Shown: positions 10,102 through 20,464, counted from the first letter of the stretch. The stretch is DNA of 64,000 nucleotides from Larix kaempferi (GCA_027924585.1 BSBM01000762.1:11690501-11754500); one strand, 5' to 3'. Notes: a model not told the origin generated them from the sequence alone. Program-made: numbers and translations.

Positions 10102-11031
10102 AATCAGGCCCCATGGTGTGAAATCTATAGAACCACAGAACACAGACCTGAAGACTGCTATCTTAGACAGAAATATGTCAAAACACATAAAAATTTATAC
10201 TACAATTTATGTAAATCAGTTGGACATGATGAATCCAACTACCGCGCATATGAACTAATGAATGAAAGAAAATGAGATATGGACTCAATGAGAGGCGCTG
10301 GCTTGTACCGCGTACAAGAAGATACCCAGCCAAAATAAGAGAATGCAGAATATGACCAAGGAGGATACAGAGGTCGTGGTGCTGGATACCGCGGCAGAAG
10401 AAGAAATGCTGGCCGAGCGCAAGGGAGAGGCCGCGACCAGGTCATTTGCTATAATTCTAGCCAGCCAGTTCACGTATCCATAGATTGTGTTAACCCATGC
10501 ACTGCGTGCAATTATTGTAAATCATTTGGGCATGTTATTGAAGATTTCCCAGTGCTAGAGGTGGAAATGGAGAAAAGAAGATGGACGGATGCACCAAACA
10601 CGAACATCCAGTGGATCACAGTAGAGAAAAGACAAGTAGACCCGAGCATCAATGTGGTCACGCGCAGTGGCACTCAGAGAGGCTACAATAGGGGAGCAGA
10701 AGCTTCCACATTAGGGGAGGATCACACAAAGCAGTCTCCTCTTGAGACAGTATGGATAAGGAAAGCTCCGGGAAAAATGCCTGCTCTTGACTTACAAAAG
10801 AATAAAGAAGTCTTTATCGACGCGCAGGATAGCTTCAGAGAGACAGCAACAGAAACACAGAGGATCCCGCTGCATAGTCAACCACCGCATGTTGAAGACA
10901 TGCCAACAACCTATGATAAAACAAGAACTGCGACGGATGTCAGCACCTTCGTTGCGCAGTTCTTGCGAAGCTGCATGAAGCTACTTAAAAGTGAAAATGC
11001 CATAGTAGAGCTGCAGAAGCTCATAAACTAG
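10102..11031 (+). pseudogene. gag: Gag C-terminal half of D: knuckle array and RG-rich tract
   Basis: This is the same frame as the upstream Gag, interrupted at 10099 (TAG), 10273 (TGA) and about 10336 (TAA), then open to a TAG at 11029. It holds more knuckle-like boxes in various stages of decay: CEIYRTTEHRPEDC (second Cys now Tyr), LCKSVGHDESNY, ICYNSSQPVHVSIDC and CNYCKSFGHVIEDF. Between them is a basic RG-rich stretch (GGYRGRGAGYRGRRR). With the canonical box upstream, that makes about five knuckles, far more than the one or two usual in plant gypsy Gag. The last 150 codons (10552-11031) are hydrophilic and lead toward protease. Confidence 0.7.
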
Positions 11032-11109
11032 TATGAGCCATAGACTGGAACAGAGGCTTCTGATAGCGCAGTTCATCACATAAGGAAGCATAAAAGAACT
11101 GGCCAAGAA

Positions 11110-12624
11110 ATGAGGCTGACCGCACAGATAGGAGATTTTGAAATGGATGAAGTCATCCTTGATCTGGGATCAGAAGTAAATGTCTTAACTAAGCAGACAT
11201 GGCAGCAGATGGGTCGACCAAAGTTGTCATGGTCACCTATCCAATTGAGAATGGCTAACCAAGAGAAATTCATACCTTTTGGCCAATTAGCTGACGTAAT
11301 AGCCGACATCGATGGAGTCCAAAGTCACACAGACTTTGAAGTTATTAAGATCATGGATGATAGTCAGCCTTTTCCTACACTGCTAGGAATTGACTGGGCT
11401 ATGGATAACATGGCTATTATCGAAGTAAAATCAAAGAAGATGATATTTGAAGGGAAGCATCTTAGGGTCATCACACCGTTGGATCCTGCAGATGGTGACA
11501 GATACATCGAGCCGATTCAGGAGGAATCCAAGGCTCAAGACTTGGACAGACTATACCAGCTCACATCGAACCAAGAAGATTACATTAATCCTACCATAGA
11601 TGGCACACTTAGTTGGAGATGTGACAGCTCCTGCGTCTCCGATTCGGAGGCAGGGCTGGAAAATTGGCAAAGCCAGATGCATGAAGTATCAGCAAGAAGG
11701 TGCACGCAGGTTACGAAATCACTGTGCTGGATCGGGAAAGAGGTAAGTCCTATTCCCACATATGATGGTTCTGCTAATGTTTATACTTTCATCCAAGAAT
11801 ATACTGCAGCTATTGCAGATGAGCATAGATTACCAGCATTGGATATGGAACTGTATGACACATCCTCCAGATGGTGGAATGCTCACAAGCAGACATTGAC
11901 CACTTGGGATCAATGCAAAATTAAGATGCAGATTCAGTTTGTTGAAAAGGTTACCTTACCCTTTGAAAAGTTCAAGGGACAGATAGATCCTAGTCATCAT
12001 ATTGAAGTCTGTTCGCAGGCGTGGATAGAAAGGCCACGTGAAGAATGGGTACACATGTTCGTGCATACCCTGGAGGATGACGTTCCAAAGAAATGGTACC
12101 TATACCTGGAGTTGCGTAGAGAAACTACTGATTGGGAAATGTTGACTACCAACTTCCAGAAGGACTTCAGCTTTGAGGATGAGAACCCGCTGATCCATGA
12201 GGCATTGCAAATAATTAAGGAATGCATATTCAGGGAAGACTGTCCTCACAAAAATATGACATTGGAAGAATTCTTCAGGACAGATACCATTCTTGCGAAC
12301 CTACAGTCGGAATGGAAGAAACATGAGGAACATACTATCGAGTGTTATAACCTAGCTGAAGAAGATGGAGAGAGAAAGGAAGATGATGATGACGATCTAT
12401 GCAATATAAACATACCAGATTCGGAGGGCGCACATGACATAGAAGGACCTCCATTAGAAATCCCAAATATGAGCGGACCAGTAAAAACACAGAAGGTGAA
12501 TATTTGCACAGAAGAAGAACCGAAGTTTGTAGCAATTGGATACTATTGGGATGATCAGACTGTTGCAGAGATCGCAGATACTTTACATGAGTATCAGGAG
12601 CTATTTCCGACAAAATTTACATAA
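11110..12624 (+). CDS. pol: Protease fused to two Gag-like modules, element D
   Basis: An intact frame of 504 codons. Residues 8-130 are a retropepsin-like domain: VILDLGSEVNVLT carries the active-site Asp at 18 (D-L-G instead of D-T/S-G) and LLGIDW follows at 91-96. Residues about 213-280 (YDGSANVYTFIQEY, RWWNAHKQTLTTW) and about 283-363 (FKGQIDPSHHIEV, WVHMFVHTLEDDVPKKW, TDWEMLTTNFQKDF) each look like a retrotransposon capsid module. Residues 405-450 are strongly acidic. The TAA at 12622 replaces a sense codon (E in the sister element), and the frame runs straight on into RT, so the natural polyprotein was longer. The same order is present in E. Confidence 0.75.
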   Translation: MRLTAQIGDFEMDEVILDLGSEVNVLTKQTWQQMGRPKLSWSPIQLRMANQEKFIPFGQLADVIADIDGVQSHTDFEVIKIMDDSQPFPTLLGIDWAMDNMAIIEVKSKKMIFEGKHLRVITPLDPADGDRYIEPIQEESKAQDLDRLYQLTSNQEDYINPTIDGTLSWRCDSSCVSDSEAGLENWQSQMHEVSARRCTQVTKSLCWIGKEVSPIPTYDGSANVYTFIQEYTAAIADEHRLPALDMELYDTSSRWWNAHKQTLTTWDQCKIKMQIQFVEKVTLPFEKFKGQIDPSHHIEVCSQAWIERPREEWVHMFVHTLEDDVPKKWYLYLELRRETTDWEMLTTNFQKDFSFEDENPLIHEALQIIKECIFREDCPHKNMTLEEFFRTDTILANLQSEWKKHEEHTIECYNLAEEDGERKEDDDDDLCNINIPDSEGAHDIEGPPLEIPNMSGPVKTQKVNICTEEEPKFVAIGYYWDDQTVAEIADTLHEYQELFPTKFT

Positions 12625-13437
12625 ATGAAAGGAATTCTGGGAGACCTAGGAGTCATGAAAATACCTTTGAAGCCAGGTGCAAATCCTGTCAAGCAGAGAC
12701 CGTACAGATTAAATCCGCGCTATAAAGAAAGAGTGTGCGCAGAGCTGGATAAGATGCTTGAAGTAGGAATCATTGAACCTATTGAGGAATCAGAATGGAT
12801 TAGTCCCATGGTCGTTCAAGACATGAAAACGAAGGGTGAGATCAGGATTTGTGTGGATCTCAGAAAACTGAATGATGCTTCTATGCATGACCCATTCCCT
12901 ACTCCTATCACAGATGAATTGCTTGACAATGTTGGAGGGAATGAGGCCTATTCTTTTACTGATGGTTTTTCAGGGTATCATCATATCAGGATTGATCCCG
13001 TAGATAGGCATAACATGAATTTTGCTACGGAATGGGGGTCGTTCCAGTACATAGTAATGTTGTTTGGCCTCAAGAATGCACTTGCCATATTTTCCAGAGT
13101 GGTCATCGCAGCGTTCAAAGAGTTTATGCATAAGTTTCTCGAAGCATATTTTGATGATTGGACTGGCTTTGGCCTATTGAAGAACCATTGTGCGAACCTC
13201 AGAATGATGCTTGAGAAGTTTCGACAGCATCAGATCTCTTTAAATCTAAAGAAGTGTATTTTTTGTGTTCCTTATGGCATTCTACTTGGGCACATTTTTT
13301 GTAAGCAAGGACTGATGGTGGACCCTGCAAAGATTGCCATTATTGTGAACTTGCCAACACCAACCTCAGTCAAGATGTTGTGCTCTACCTTAGGCCATAC
13401 TGGATACTATAGGAAATTTATAAATGGTTATGCGTAG
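12625..13437 (+). CDS. pol: Reverse transcriptase of element D
   Basis: These 270 codons carry the RT domain that copies element RNA into cDNA. Landmarks: QRPYRLNP at 24-31, RICVDLRKLNDA at 74-85, SFTDGFSGYH (catalytic Asp 113), the box FGLKNALAIFSR, and YFDDW at 175-179 with the two catalytic Asp residues, then SLNLKKC and LGHTGYYRKFINGY. It is in frame with protease upstream and RNase H downstream, separated only by stops at 12622 (TAA) and 13435 (TAG). Alteration of the usual MPFGL box to MLFGL and of APxxF to ALAIF shows decay. Closely similar to E 33101-34020. Confidence 0.9.
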   Translation: MKGILGDLGVMKIPLKPGANPVKQRPYRLNPRYKERVCAELDKMLEVGIIEPIEESEWISPMVVQDMKTKGEIRICVDLRKLNDASMHDPFPTPITDELLDNVGGNEAYSFTDGFSGYHHIRIDPVDRHNMNFATEWGSFQYIVMLFGLKNALAIFSRVVIAAFKEFMHKFLEAYFDDWTGFGLLKNHCANLRMMLEKFRQHQISLNLKKCIFCVPYGILLGHIFCKQGLMVDPAKIAIIVNLPTPTSVKMLCSTLGHTGYYRKFINGYA

Positions 13438-14004
13438 ATAACTGCAGCAATGGAAAAGATGCTAAAGAAAGATGCACCGTTCATCTGGAATGCGGAATGC
13501 GAGCAAGGTTTCTATACATTAAAGGAAAACATGGTGACTGCACCGATTCTAGTCTTCCCAGACTAGACGAAGCCATTCCATGTCCATGTTGATGCATCAT
13601 GCATTTCTTTGGGAATCATATTAGCCTAGCCAAGGGAAGGAGGTATTGACCACCCTATTGCAGTATCGAGCAGGAAACTCTCAACAACAGAGAAGAACTA
13701 TACTACTACTGCGAGGGAAGGCCTTGCGATGGTATATGCCCTACAGAAATTCAGGCATTACTTGCTCGGTGTACACTTCCTTATGTTCACTGACCACTCT
13801 GCGTTGAAATACTTGGTCAATAAGCCAGTGTTAGGGGGGGGCATATGCAGATGGTTGTTGCTTTTCCAGGAGTATGATTTTGAGATTGTTGTTAAGCCAG
13901 GTAGACTGAACTTGGGACTTGATCATCTGTCAAGGATTGAGTCAAGAGAAGAGCCGACGAACATTGAAGATAGTATTCCTGATGCACAACTATTCGTTAT
14001 ATAG
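13438..14004 (+). pseudogene. pol: RNase H of element D
   Basis: This continues the RT frame with stops at 13564 (TAG, Trp in E), 13627 (TAG, Gln in E) and 14002 (TAG). RNase H landmarks are HVHVDASCISLG (first catalytic Asp), EGLAMVYALQKFRHYLLG (Glu) and MFTDHSALKYL (Asp), so unlike in element B the catalytic set is intact. The end KPGRLNLGLDHLSRIESREEPTN leads to the integrase linker. It would have degraded template RNA during cDNA synthesis. Confidence 0.85.
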
Positions 14005-14040
14005 GTTGTCGATGATTATTATAAGGATATCATTAATTTT

Positions 14041-14550
14041 TTGAGAACAGGGCTGGCACCGCAGGAATTATCTGTCCAGCAGAAGAAACAACTAGTGGTG
14101 TGCACCGTAGACTTCACTATAATTGCAGGTAAGTTATACAAACTTAGGCCGGATGAAGTCCTGCACAGATGTGTATTAGATCATGAGAAACCATTTATTC
14201 TAGCAGATGCACATTCAGGGATCGCAGGAGGTCACTGTGCAGGAAGGGCTACCGCGCATAAGATACTGCATGCAGGGCTATGGTGGCCCACGATCCACAA
14301 AGATTCCAAAGAATACTGCAGGAACTACGATGTCTGTCAGAGGACAGGGAAACCTTCACAAAGGGATGAGATGCCATTGAATCCGCAGTTGACCTTGCAG
14401 GCGTTTGAGAAATGGGCAATTGATTTTGTGGGTCCTATAAACCCACCAGGAAAAAGAACTGGTGCGAGGTATATTATTATTGCTACTGACTACCTCATCA
14501 GATGGGAAGAAGCAAAACCAGTAAAGGATTGCAGTGCAGTTCATTTTTGA
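14041..14550 (+). CDS. pol: Integrase N-terminal zinc domain and core start, element D
   Basis: The 169-codon frame includes the HHCC zinc-binding domain (HSGIAGGH ... CRNYDVCQ) and the first part of the catalytic core with [15 protein letters not shown] holding the first Asp of the D,D,E triad. At about 14535 a frameshift breaks the core, and the rest continues in the next frame at 14534. Integrase joins cDNA ends to host DNA. The start is not a true start, because the polyprotein reads in from RNase H past a stop at 14002. Confidence 0.85.
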   Translation: MRTGLAPQELSVQQKKQLVVCTVDFTIIAGKLYKLRPDEVLHRCVLDHEKPFILADAHSGIAGGHCAGRATAHKILHAGLWWPTIHKDSKEYCRNYDVCQRTGKPSQRDEMPLNPQLTLQAFEKWAIDFVGPINPPGKRTGARYIIIATDYLIRWEEAKPVKDCSAVHF

Positions 14551-15361
14551 AGAAATATTGTCAAGATTTGGTTGTCCAAAGATTTTGATGAGTGACCAAG
14601 GTACTCATTTTTTGAACAAGACCATTGAGGCACTTACAGAGGAATTCCACATTAGTCATCATCGCAGTACTCCATATCATCCACAGGCAAATGGAACTGT
14701 TGAGGCTTTCAATAAAATACTGGAGAACGCACTGACTAAGGTCTGCAATGTAAATAGAGATGATTGGGATTTGCGCGTTTCTTTTGTGTTATGGGCATAC
14801 AGGACTACATGCAATAAATTGACAGGACATACACCTTTTCAGTTGGCTTATGGACAGGAAGCTATAATGCCAATGGAGTATATTGTCCCTATTTTAAGGA
14901 TCACTGCGTTCACAGGGATGGCAGACCGCGCAGCATTAGAAGAAAGGTTGCTACACCTTGTTGGGTTGGAGGAAGATCGCTTCATTTTCGGCTTCCACCA
15001 GCAAGCTCAGAAAGACCACGAGAAAGCTTGGCATGATCACAATATAAAGAACAAGTGCTTTCAGGTAGGTGACCTAGTCCTCCCGTATGATAGCAAATTC
15101 ATGAAGTTTCCTGGTAAATTTAAGATACATTGGCTTCGTCCATATACTGTAATACATGTTACTAACACTGGTGCAGTCCAGTTAGACAATTTAGCTGGTG
15201 ATACTCTACCAACTTTGATAAATCGAAGTAGGCTAAAGCTGTATCATGACAGCCCTAATTCACAGAATCCTGAACCCCAAGCAAAGAAAGAGATTTCCAA
15301 GTGTCAGGTACAGTTTAAATTGGAAACTAGAAATGTCAAGGAGTCTGTACATGTATGTTAA
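14534..15361 (+). CDS. pol: Integrase core and C-terminal domain, element D
   Basis: These 275 codons carry SDQGTHFLN (second Asp), [14 protein letters not shown] (Glu of the triad) and [18 protein letters not shown]. The C-terminal domain has [19 protein letters not shown] (GPY/F-like) and [12 protein letters not shown]. No chromodomain follows; the tail of about 35 residues is hydrophilic. It is joined to the upstream half by a +1/-1 frameshift near 14535. Strong similarity to E 31350-32280. The TAA at 15359 appears to be the natural end of pol. Confidence 0.9.
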   Translation: MQFIFEEILSRFGCPKILMSDQGTHFLNKTIEALTEEFHISHHRSTPYHPQANGTVEAFNKILENALTKVCNVNRDDWDLRVSFVLWAYRTTCNKLTGHTPFQLAYGQEAIMPMEYIVPILRITAFTGMADRAALEERLLHLVGLEEDRFIFGFHQQAQKDHEKAWHDHNIKNKCFQVGDLVLPYDSKFMKFPGKFKIHWLRPYTVIHVTNTGAVQLDNLAGDTLPTLINRSRLKLYHDSPNSQNPEPQAKKEISKCQVQFKLETRNVKESVHVC

Positions 15362-15648
15362 GTAGAAAAATGTGTGTACCGTGCTGCACTACTGAAGCTA
15401 CGCGAAAAAGAAAAAAAAAGGAACCACGTAGTTGGAAAATCTTGGTACTGCGAAGTAACTGCACAGGATCTCAGATGGCTTGTCATGCAGCTCACCGCAG
15501 CACTCAGAAAAATAGTCGTTACAGTACCGTTGAAAAAGAAAATTCCCGTTATGTGACCGTTGCAAGCACTCGCTTCAGCATTTAACGAAAAGATAGCCGT
15601 TCTGAACACACTGACGACGAAATAGACCGAAGGAGTCGTTCAAATTGG

Positions 15649-15721
15649 CCAATGGACACCACATTAAATGCTCATCTAGCTGTTGGAAGGTGCGGGGAGG
15701 ACTCAGCTGCGCCTATAAATA
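15649..15721 (+). promoter_or_regulatory. CCAAT plus TATAAATA: possible internal promoter in D
   Basis: CCAAT at 15649-15653 and TATAAATA at 15714-15721 are 61 bp apart, and the first ATG of the 3' ORF is at 15836, 115 bp after the TATA box. The spacing is that of a typical plant Pol II promoter. It lies between the end of pol and the 3' ORF, so the 3' ORF may have had its own transcript. A motif match only. The upstream stretch 15362-15648 is otherwise gene-free and has several copies of CCGTT. Confidence 0.5.
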
Positions 15722-15736
15722 ACATCGCATAAGGAC

Positions 15737-16096
15737 TCGAGGGCATTACCAAACAGTTAGAATTTTTATGCATTTGCTCCTATGCTATCAACCCTTAGTC
15801 ATCTCTCAAAAACAATTGCCTACTCTTGCCAGTGAATGTCCAAATCACCAGATAGAGAAGAAGAGCTTACACTTCAAGAAGCAATCCGAATCATTCAGCA
15901 TGGGGGAATTATAGAGTCGAGGGCATTACCAGACAGTTACAATTTTTATGCATTTGCTCCTATGCTAGCAACCCTTAGTCATCTCTCAGAAACAATTGCC
16001 TACTCTCTCCAGTGAATGTCCAAATCACCAGATAGAGAAGAAGAGCTTACACTTCAAGAAGCAATCCGAGTCGTTCAGCATGGGGGAATTGTAGAG
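15737..16096 (+). repeat. 180-bp tandem duplication at the start of the D 3' ORF
   Basis: Copies 15737-15916 and 15917-16096 both start TCGAGGGCATTACC and differ at about a dozen bases. Each contains the ATG of the 3' ORF (15836 and 16016) and the first 27 codons (MSKSPDREEELTLQEAIR...). As 180 is a multiple of three the two starts share a frame, but a TGA just before the second ATG separates them. Confidence 0.9.
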
Positions 16097-18913
16097 TTAA
16101 TGAAAACCCCTTCCAATAAGGTTGTAACAGAACAAGGACAAGGATCTCGTAGATCACCTCGCCATACTCCAATCATGCAGGACAAAGGGAAAGATAAAAG
16201 TAAAGACATAATAGCACCACGAAGAAAGATTCTAAAGATGGGCTAGACGGCGCAAAGATCGTCGGTCGCTCAGAAGGAACCCTTGAAGTTGACACCAGAG
16301 TATATATCACCACGGGCGTTGGATGCCCCAGTCTTTAAACTGGTCAAGAGCCCTAAATATTAAATCCCATTGTCGTCCATCTCAAAACATGTAGAGGTTT
16401 CCAAGAACCTGCTCGGAAAGATCCTGGACTGTAAGTGGAAAGATTTTGACCTCCTAGGTGTGCAAACGGAAGAGCCCCACGCGCCTAAGTACCCACAGTT
16501 CCAGCCTGACCAGTACATGTGCTGGAAGAAATATGCCAAGGGCACATTTAAATTAGTTGCCGAAAGCTAGCTAACACCGGTAGTTCAGTCAGGATTATTG
16601 AACCTCCTCAGATTGCCACACTTTGATCGCTCGCCGGAAGTTAATGTCGTGGTTCGCATGCTGATGAAGTGAATCCACCAGGGATATATGTGGCTCGACA
16701 TAAATTTCGATATAAAAATTGATTTGATCCACCACATTACCGGGTTAAGCAAGCGTGGTAAGGATCCAAAACAGTTCTTCCAAGGGAAGAGCAAGGAAAA
16801 AGAAGTTGTAGAGAAAATGAAGAAAAGCCATGCATTGGTGAAAGGGAAAAGAGGCTTTCCCACAGAAGAAATTGAGGACAGAGTGACGAAAATTGTCACC
16901 CAGCTGCTCACGGGAAAAATCATCAGAACAACTAGGCCTCCGGAGGTTCCTGCGGGCGTAGTGCTACTTGGCGCCACAACGGCTGAAGGCACCGTGTTTA
17001 ATTGGTGTCAGTATATTCTTAATGAGTTCTTGAATGAACTTAATGATACCCAGGAAAACGGCTGACAGTTCCACTTCACATGGTTGATCATCCTTATCAC
17101 CTTTTCCAGATGGAAGGAGCCGAAGGACTATGTGGGTGTCATTACAGATACCAACGATCCTAGAGGGTTCCATTATGCCAACCTCTGGGAAAACATCAAC
17201 GCTGAACACCATCACGCGACAGCTGAAGTTTTCTATCAGTATTACACTCAGCTACGCAATGTGATCACCCAGATAGCCCGCATCACAAAGTAGGTAATGT
17301 CGAAGTACATCCGCATTCTTGATTTTCAGGCTGACATGCGATGTATTTTCATTTCACCCAAGGAAAAGATGAAGAAGCCAGAATGGTTCCCGGGTAACTA
17401 CCAAATGTATGAGGAGGACATTGAAGCCCTCATGAAGGACTGGCCCACCGACTTCCGTGTTGAAGTCATGGATGTTCAGACAGACTCTGACGAAGACGAT
17501 CCAATTTCACTGTCATGTCCGATTGTTGAAGAAACAGGAAAGTGGAAAGAGCCTGAGACCTTGCAGAAGCCAAAGGTGTGGAAGAATATTTAGGCCACAA
17601 AAACGCAAGCTAAGACAGTGCTGAACAAAGATGAATTTGACATGATATAAGAAAAGGTCTCAGAACAGATGCAGGAGCTCATGACCGACAAAGGAAAAAA
17701 GGATCAGGTCATCTAGGATGATCTGCAAAAGACCAGGCTCGCACTGCAAGGTCTCATAAACAAAATGGACGATGTCCAGAAGAGCCTAACCTTGCTGCAA
17801 GGAGCATCAGCTGAAGGGAGGTCGGTAGGAACCTCATAGCAAATGTCGTCGCAGCTAGACATAATGCTACCGTCAAAGACCAGGATTTTCCATGTGGGCC
17901 CATTGGCTATTGCATTGCCAATGACAGAACAAATCGTCCTGGACACAAACGGAGTCGAGCGGGTAGAGCTCGACTTGGCCAAAATTCCCTTACCAGGCTT
18001 GCACTTCATCCACACGCAGATCATTGAGAAGATGCATGAACAAATGGTAGAGTCGATGAAGTCACAAGCGGAGCTCACCGCAGCAAAAAGATAGCTCGAG
18101 TTGCACGCAGAAATGCAGATACGAAATGAACAGGATCACTGACAAAACTTCGAGACTACTATATATAATTTGCGAAGGATATTGAAGGTATAGAACTCCA
18201 GGATGATCCTACAAACACAGTTTTGAGGATTGGAGATAAGGTGAGATCTTTGAAGTCAGAGATGCAAGATAAAGAGATTTTTTATGAGGCCGATATTGCC
18301 ACGTTGAAGGCAAAAATGAAGAAGTAGACGCCATTAACTGAGCAGCAGTTAAGAGAGAAAGACGTTAGTGTCGTAGTGCAAAACATAACGAGTGGCATGG
18401 CTTAGTTCCAAGATCTCTTGGAAAAAATTTCCAAGGCATTCACTGCCCTTGAAGAGAATCAAGGGCTACTACAGGTAAAGACCACGGTAAAGGAAAAGCA
18501 GACCGCACTAGAAAAGTTGGATGCAGAGCTCAAGGCTCTGCCACCCAGGGAGAGGTTGTCCAGGTATAAGGAAGTATCAGGCTTGAAGAAGCAAGTCCAG
18601 GCGTTAAGAGAGAAAGAGACTGAGATGGAAAATCAGTCACAACAACTCCTGGAGGATGCTACATCAGCGTCACAGTAGATAGAAGACAAGCTAAAGGAAC
18701 TACACGACAACCAGGAACAAGTACAGGGACAGATTGGAGAAGAGATAACCCCAACATTGCTTGAGACAGTACAACAAATTGAACAAGATACTAGAGAAGC
18801 AGTGGAGCAGTTGTTCGGTACATATAATGAGTTCACGGTCAACTTAGTTCCATCGGTCGCGGAGCAGAGTGAGATGACCGAAGCAGCAAGTGGCTCGGGG
18901 ACGAGCCACATGT
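16016..18913 (+). pseudogene. Long 3' ORF of element D (extra ORF after pol)
   Basis: One frame runs from 16016 to about 18140, broken only by stops (TAG at 16244, 16568, 17291, 17591, 17714, 17837, 18092; TAA at 16360, 17648; TGA at 16669, 17063, 18139). After a frameshift near 18190 it ends with TAA at 18911-18913, about 960 codons in all. I recognise no enzyme. About residues 235-250 read DLIHHITGLSKRG, resembling DIYFITGLSRRG in the antisense ORF of B. The last 230 codons are Glu/Lys/Gln-rich with heptad-like spacing (18418-18870), so a coiled coil is likely. It lacks the hydrophobic segments of an envelope protein. Extra ORFs in this place are known in plant gypsy elements; its role is unknown. 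Confidence 0.65.
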
Positions 18914-18920
18914 AAGTGTT

Positions 18921-18927
18921 AGGGGAA
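18921..18927 (+). other. Polypurine tract of D
   Basis: AGGGGAA directly abuts the 3' LTR start TGTTGGG at 18928. This is the expected primer for plus-strand DNA. Confidence 0.8.
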
Positions 18928-20459
18928 TGTTGGGCCCAGGTTGGGACAAAGTTTTGGTAACACCTTCTTTGATAAGCAAAGAAATCTAAGCCTAGCGTAG
19001 CTCAGAAAAATAATTTTCTCTAAGTGCTGAGGATGCTGCGAAGCTGTGCGCAGCATCCAAGTTTTGGAAGCACTGCCAAGACCAGCGCTGCGAGAAAGTA
19101 GTGCTGCGAAGCAGTCAGGACACGTGGAGCCAGCAAAGCGGAGTGCTGGACAAGGGTCAGGTGCAGGTATCGGATGGACCAATATTGGTATAATTTTGGA
19201 AAGATGCTCCAGGAGTGCCAAGCAGCGGGCACAAGCAAATCGGGAAGGCATCCAATGCACGAGTTTGTTAAGGAAAGTGACATTTTGGCACGCGTGCGAC
19301 ATGGAGGCCGGTAGCGACAGAATGAAGACGTGGATAACCGTCATGATGAAGCAGACACTACCATATGCCAGCAATCCGGTTTAGGGAAACCAGCGCAGTT
19401 TTGTAAACCCTAAGGGTTTTTGGGTTTAGGTATTTGGCTTTGTAAAGACATGACCTTAGAGGCATGATCTATTTAAGAAGACAATTTTGTATGGGATGGG
19501 GTTACTGTGTGGTTATGTTTTGGGATTACTTTGTTGCTATATCAAAAAATCTCTCTGAGCTAAGAAGATTGAAAAGGCTCTGCAGCTGTGTGCGCAGAGA
19601 CCTATTTGAGAGGAAGGAGAGTCTGCAGCTATGTGCGCAGACTAAGAACAGTCGTCCCCCTCCCTTTTAAATAAAGATATTACCAACCGTTGTTGTGGAC
19701 ATAGCTTCCCACCCGAGGGAGTGAACCACGTTAAATCTCGTGTTGTGTGGTTGTGATTTATAAATGAATGCTTACCTCTGTTTTTTGTTAATGAATGTCT
19801 AGATGTTTCCTGGCATACTGTTATGAAGAGAGCTTTTATATGCATTTTCCATTAGAGAAGTATGGAAATGATATGTTAAGTTTCATATGAATAGTTTAAT
19901 GGTGAACATTTATTCTTATGTATGAAGGCAGTGAATTAGTCATTTAGTTAAGTACTTTATTGCACACAGTAAAGGAACGTACACAGTGGATTAGATCAGT
20001 CGTCTATGTTGAAATCATGACATCCTGAGTTAATGAATGAATGTTAGAAGGATAGTCAGTTAAGCACCTAAATTAATGGATGAGTGATATTGATTTTAGT
20101 GCCTTTAGAGTTTTCAAGATAATCCAAGTATAGAATAAAGCTGGATTGTTCGCAACTTCAGTAGAAGTCCCGCGGTAGAAGAGTATAGTGGTGCGGACCG
20201 CAGCATTTCCTGTCACTGCGCAGTCTCACTTGGCAGAACATATCATCTGTTGTGTTGCGCAGTACGCCCATCCAAGCAACTTATCACTTACTGTGGAAAC
20301 CTGGTTCCGCAGTACCCCATAGATACACCTCGGGTGAGACCTCAACCTGCTCACAAGTTGTTGCCAAAAGGGCTGGTGCGAAGGGGTTTTGTTGGTCAAG
20401 GGGAAACCGTAAAGAACCTGGGTCTTATAAGAAAACCTCTAGGTCAGTTATGGCCAACA
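18928..20459 (+). repeat. Element D 3' LTR
   Basis: A 1532-bp partner of 6899-8486, with the telo-box palindrome at 19405-19430 and CTATTTAAG at 19469-19477. It ends GGCCAACA before the duplicated GTACT at 20460-20464. Differences from the 5' copy are frequent enough (every 15-25 bases in many stretches) to indicate an old insertion. Confidence 0.95.
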
Positions 20460-20464
20460 GTACT

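Larger units (their letters stand above)
6899..20459 (+). mobile_element. Element D: complete Ty3/gypsy retrotransposon
   Basis: LTRs 6899-8486 and 18928-20459 both start TGTTGGGCCCAGG and end GCCAACA. A perfect GTACT duplication flanks the element. Order inside: primer site, leader ORF, Gag with several zinc knuckles, protease fused to two Gag-like modules, RT, RNase H, integrase without a chromodomain, promoter-like segment, long 3' ORF, AGGGGAA polypurine tract. It is the sister of E, with close similarity from leader ORF to integrase. It carries about 25 in-frame stops and one frameshift, so it is dead, but its order is complete. Confidence 0.95.

Noticed and set aside
10239-10473. Minus-strand ORFs with Pro/Leu/Ser-rich peptides
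   Set aside because: Shadow of the Arg/Gly-rich part of D Gag on the opposite strand.
16016-18913. TAG reassignment or readthrough as explanation for the many TAG codons
   Set aside because: TAA, TGA and frameshifts are also present, and sister copies have Gln or Trp at the stops, so decay is simpler.
16016-18913. Envelope-like protein
   Set aside because: No signal peptide, no hydrophobic anchor and no fusion-like segment are visible. The C-terminal part is coiled-coil-like.
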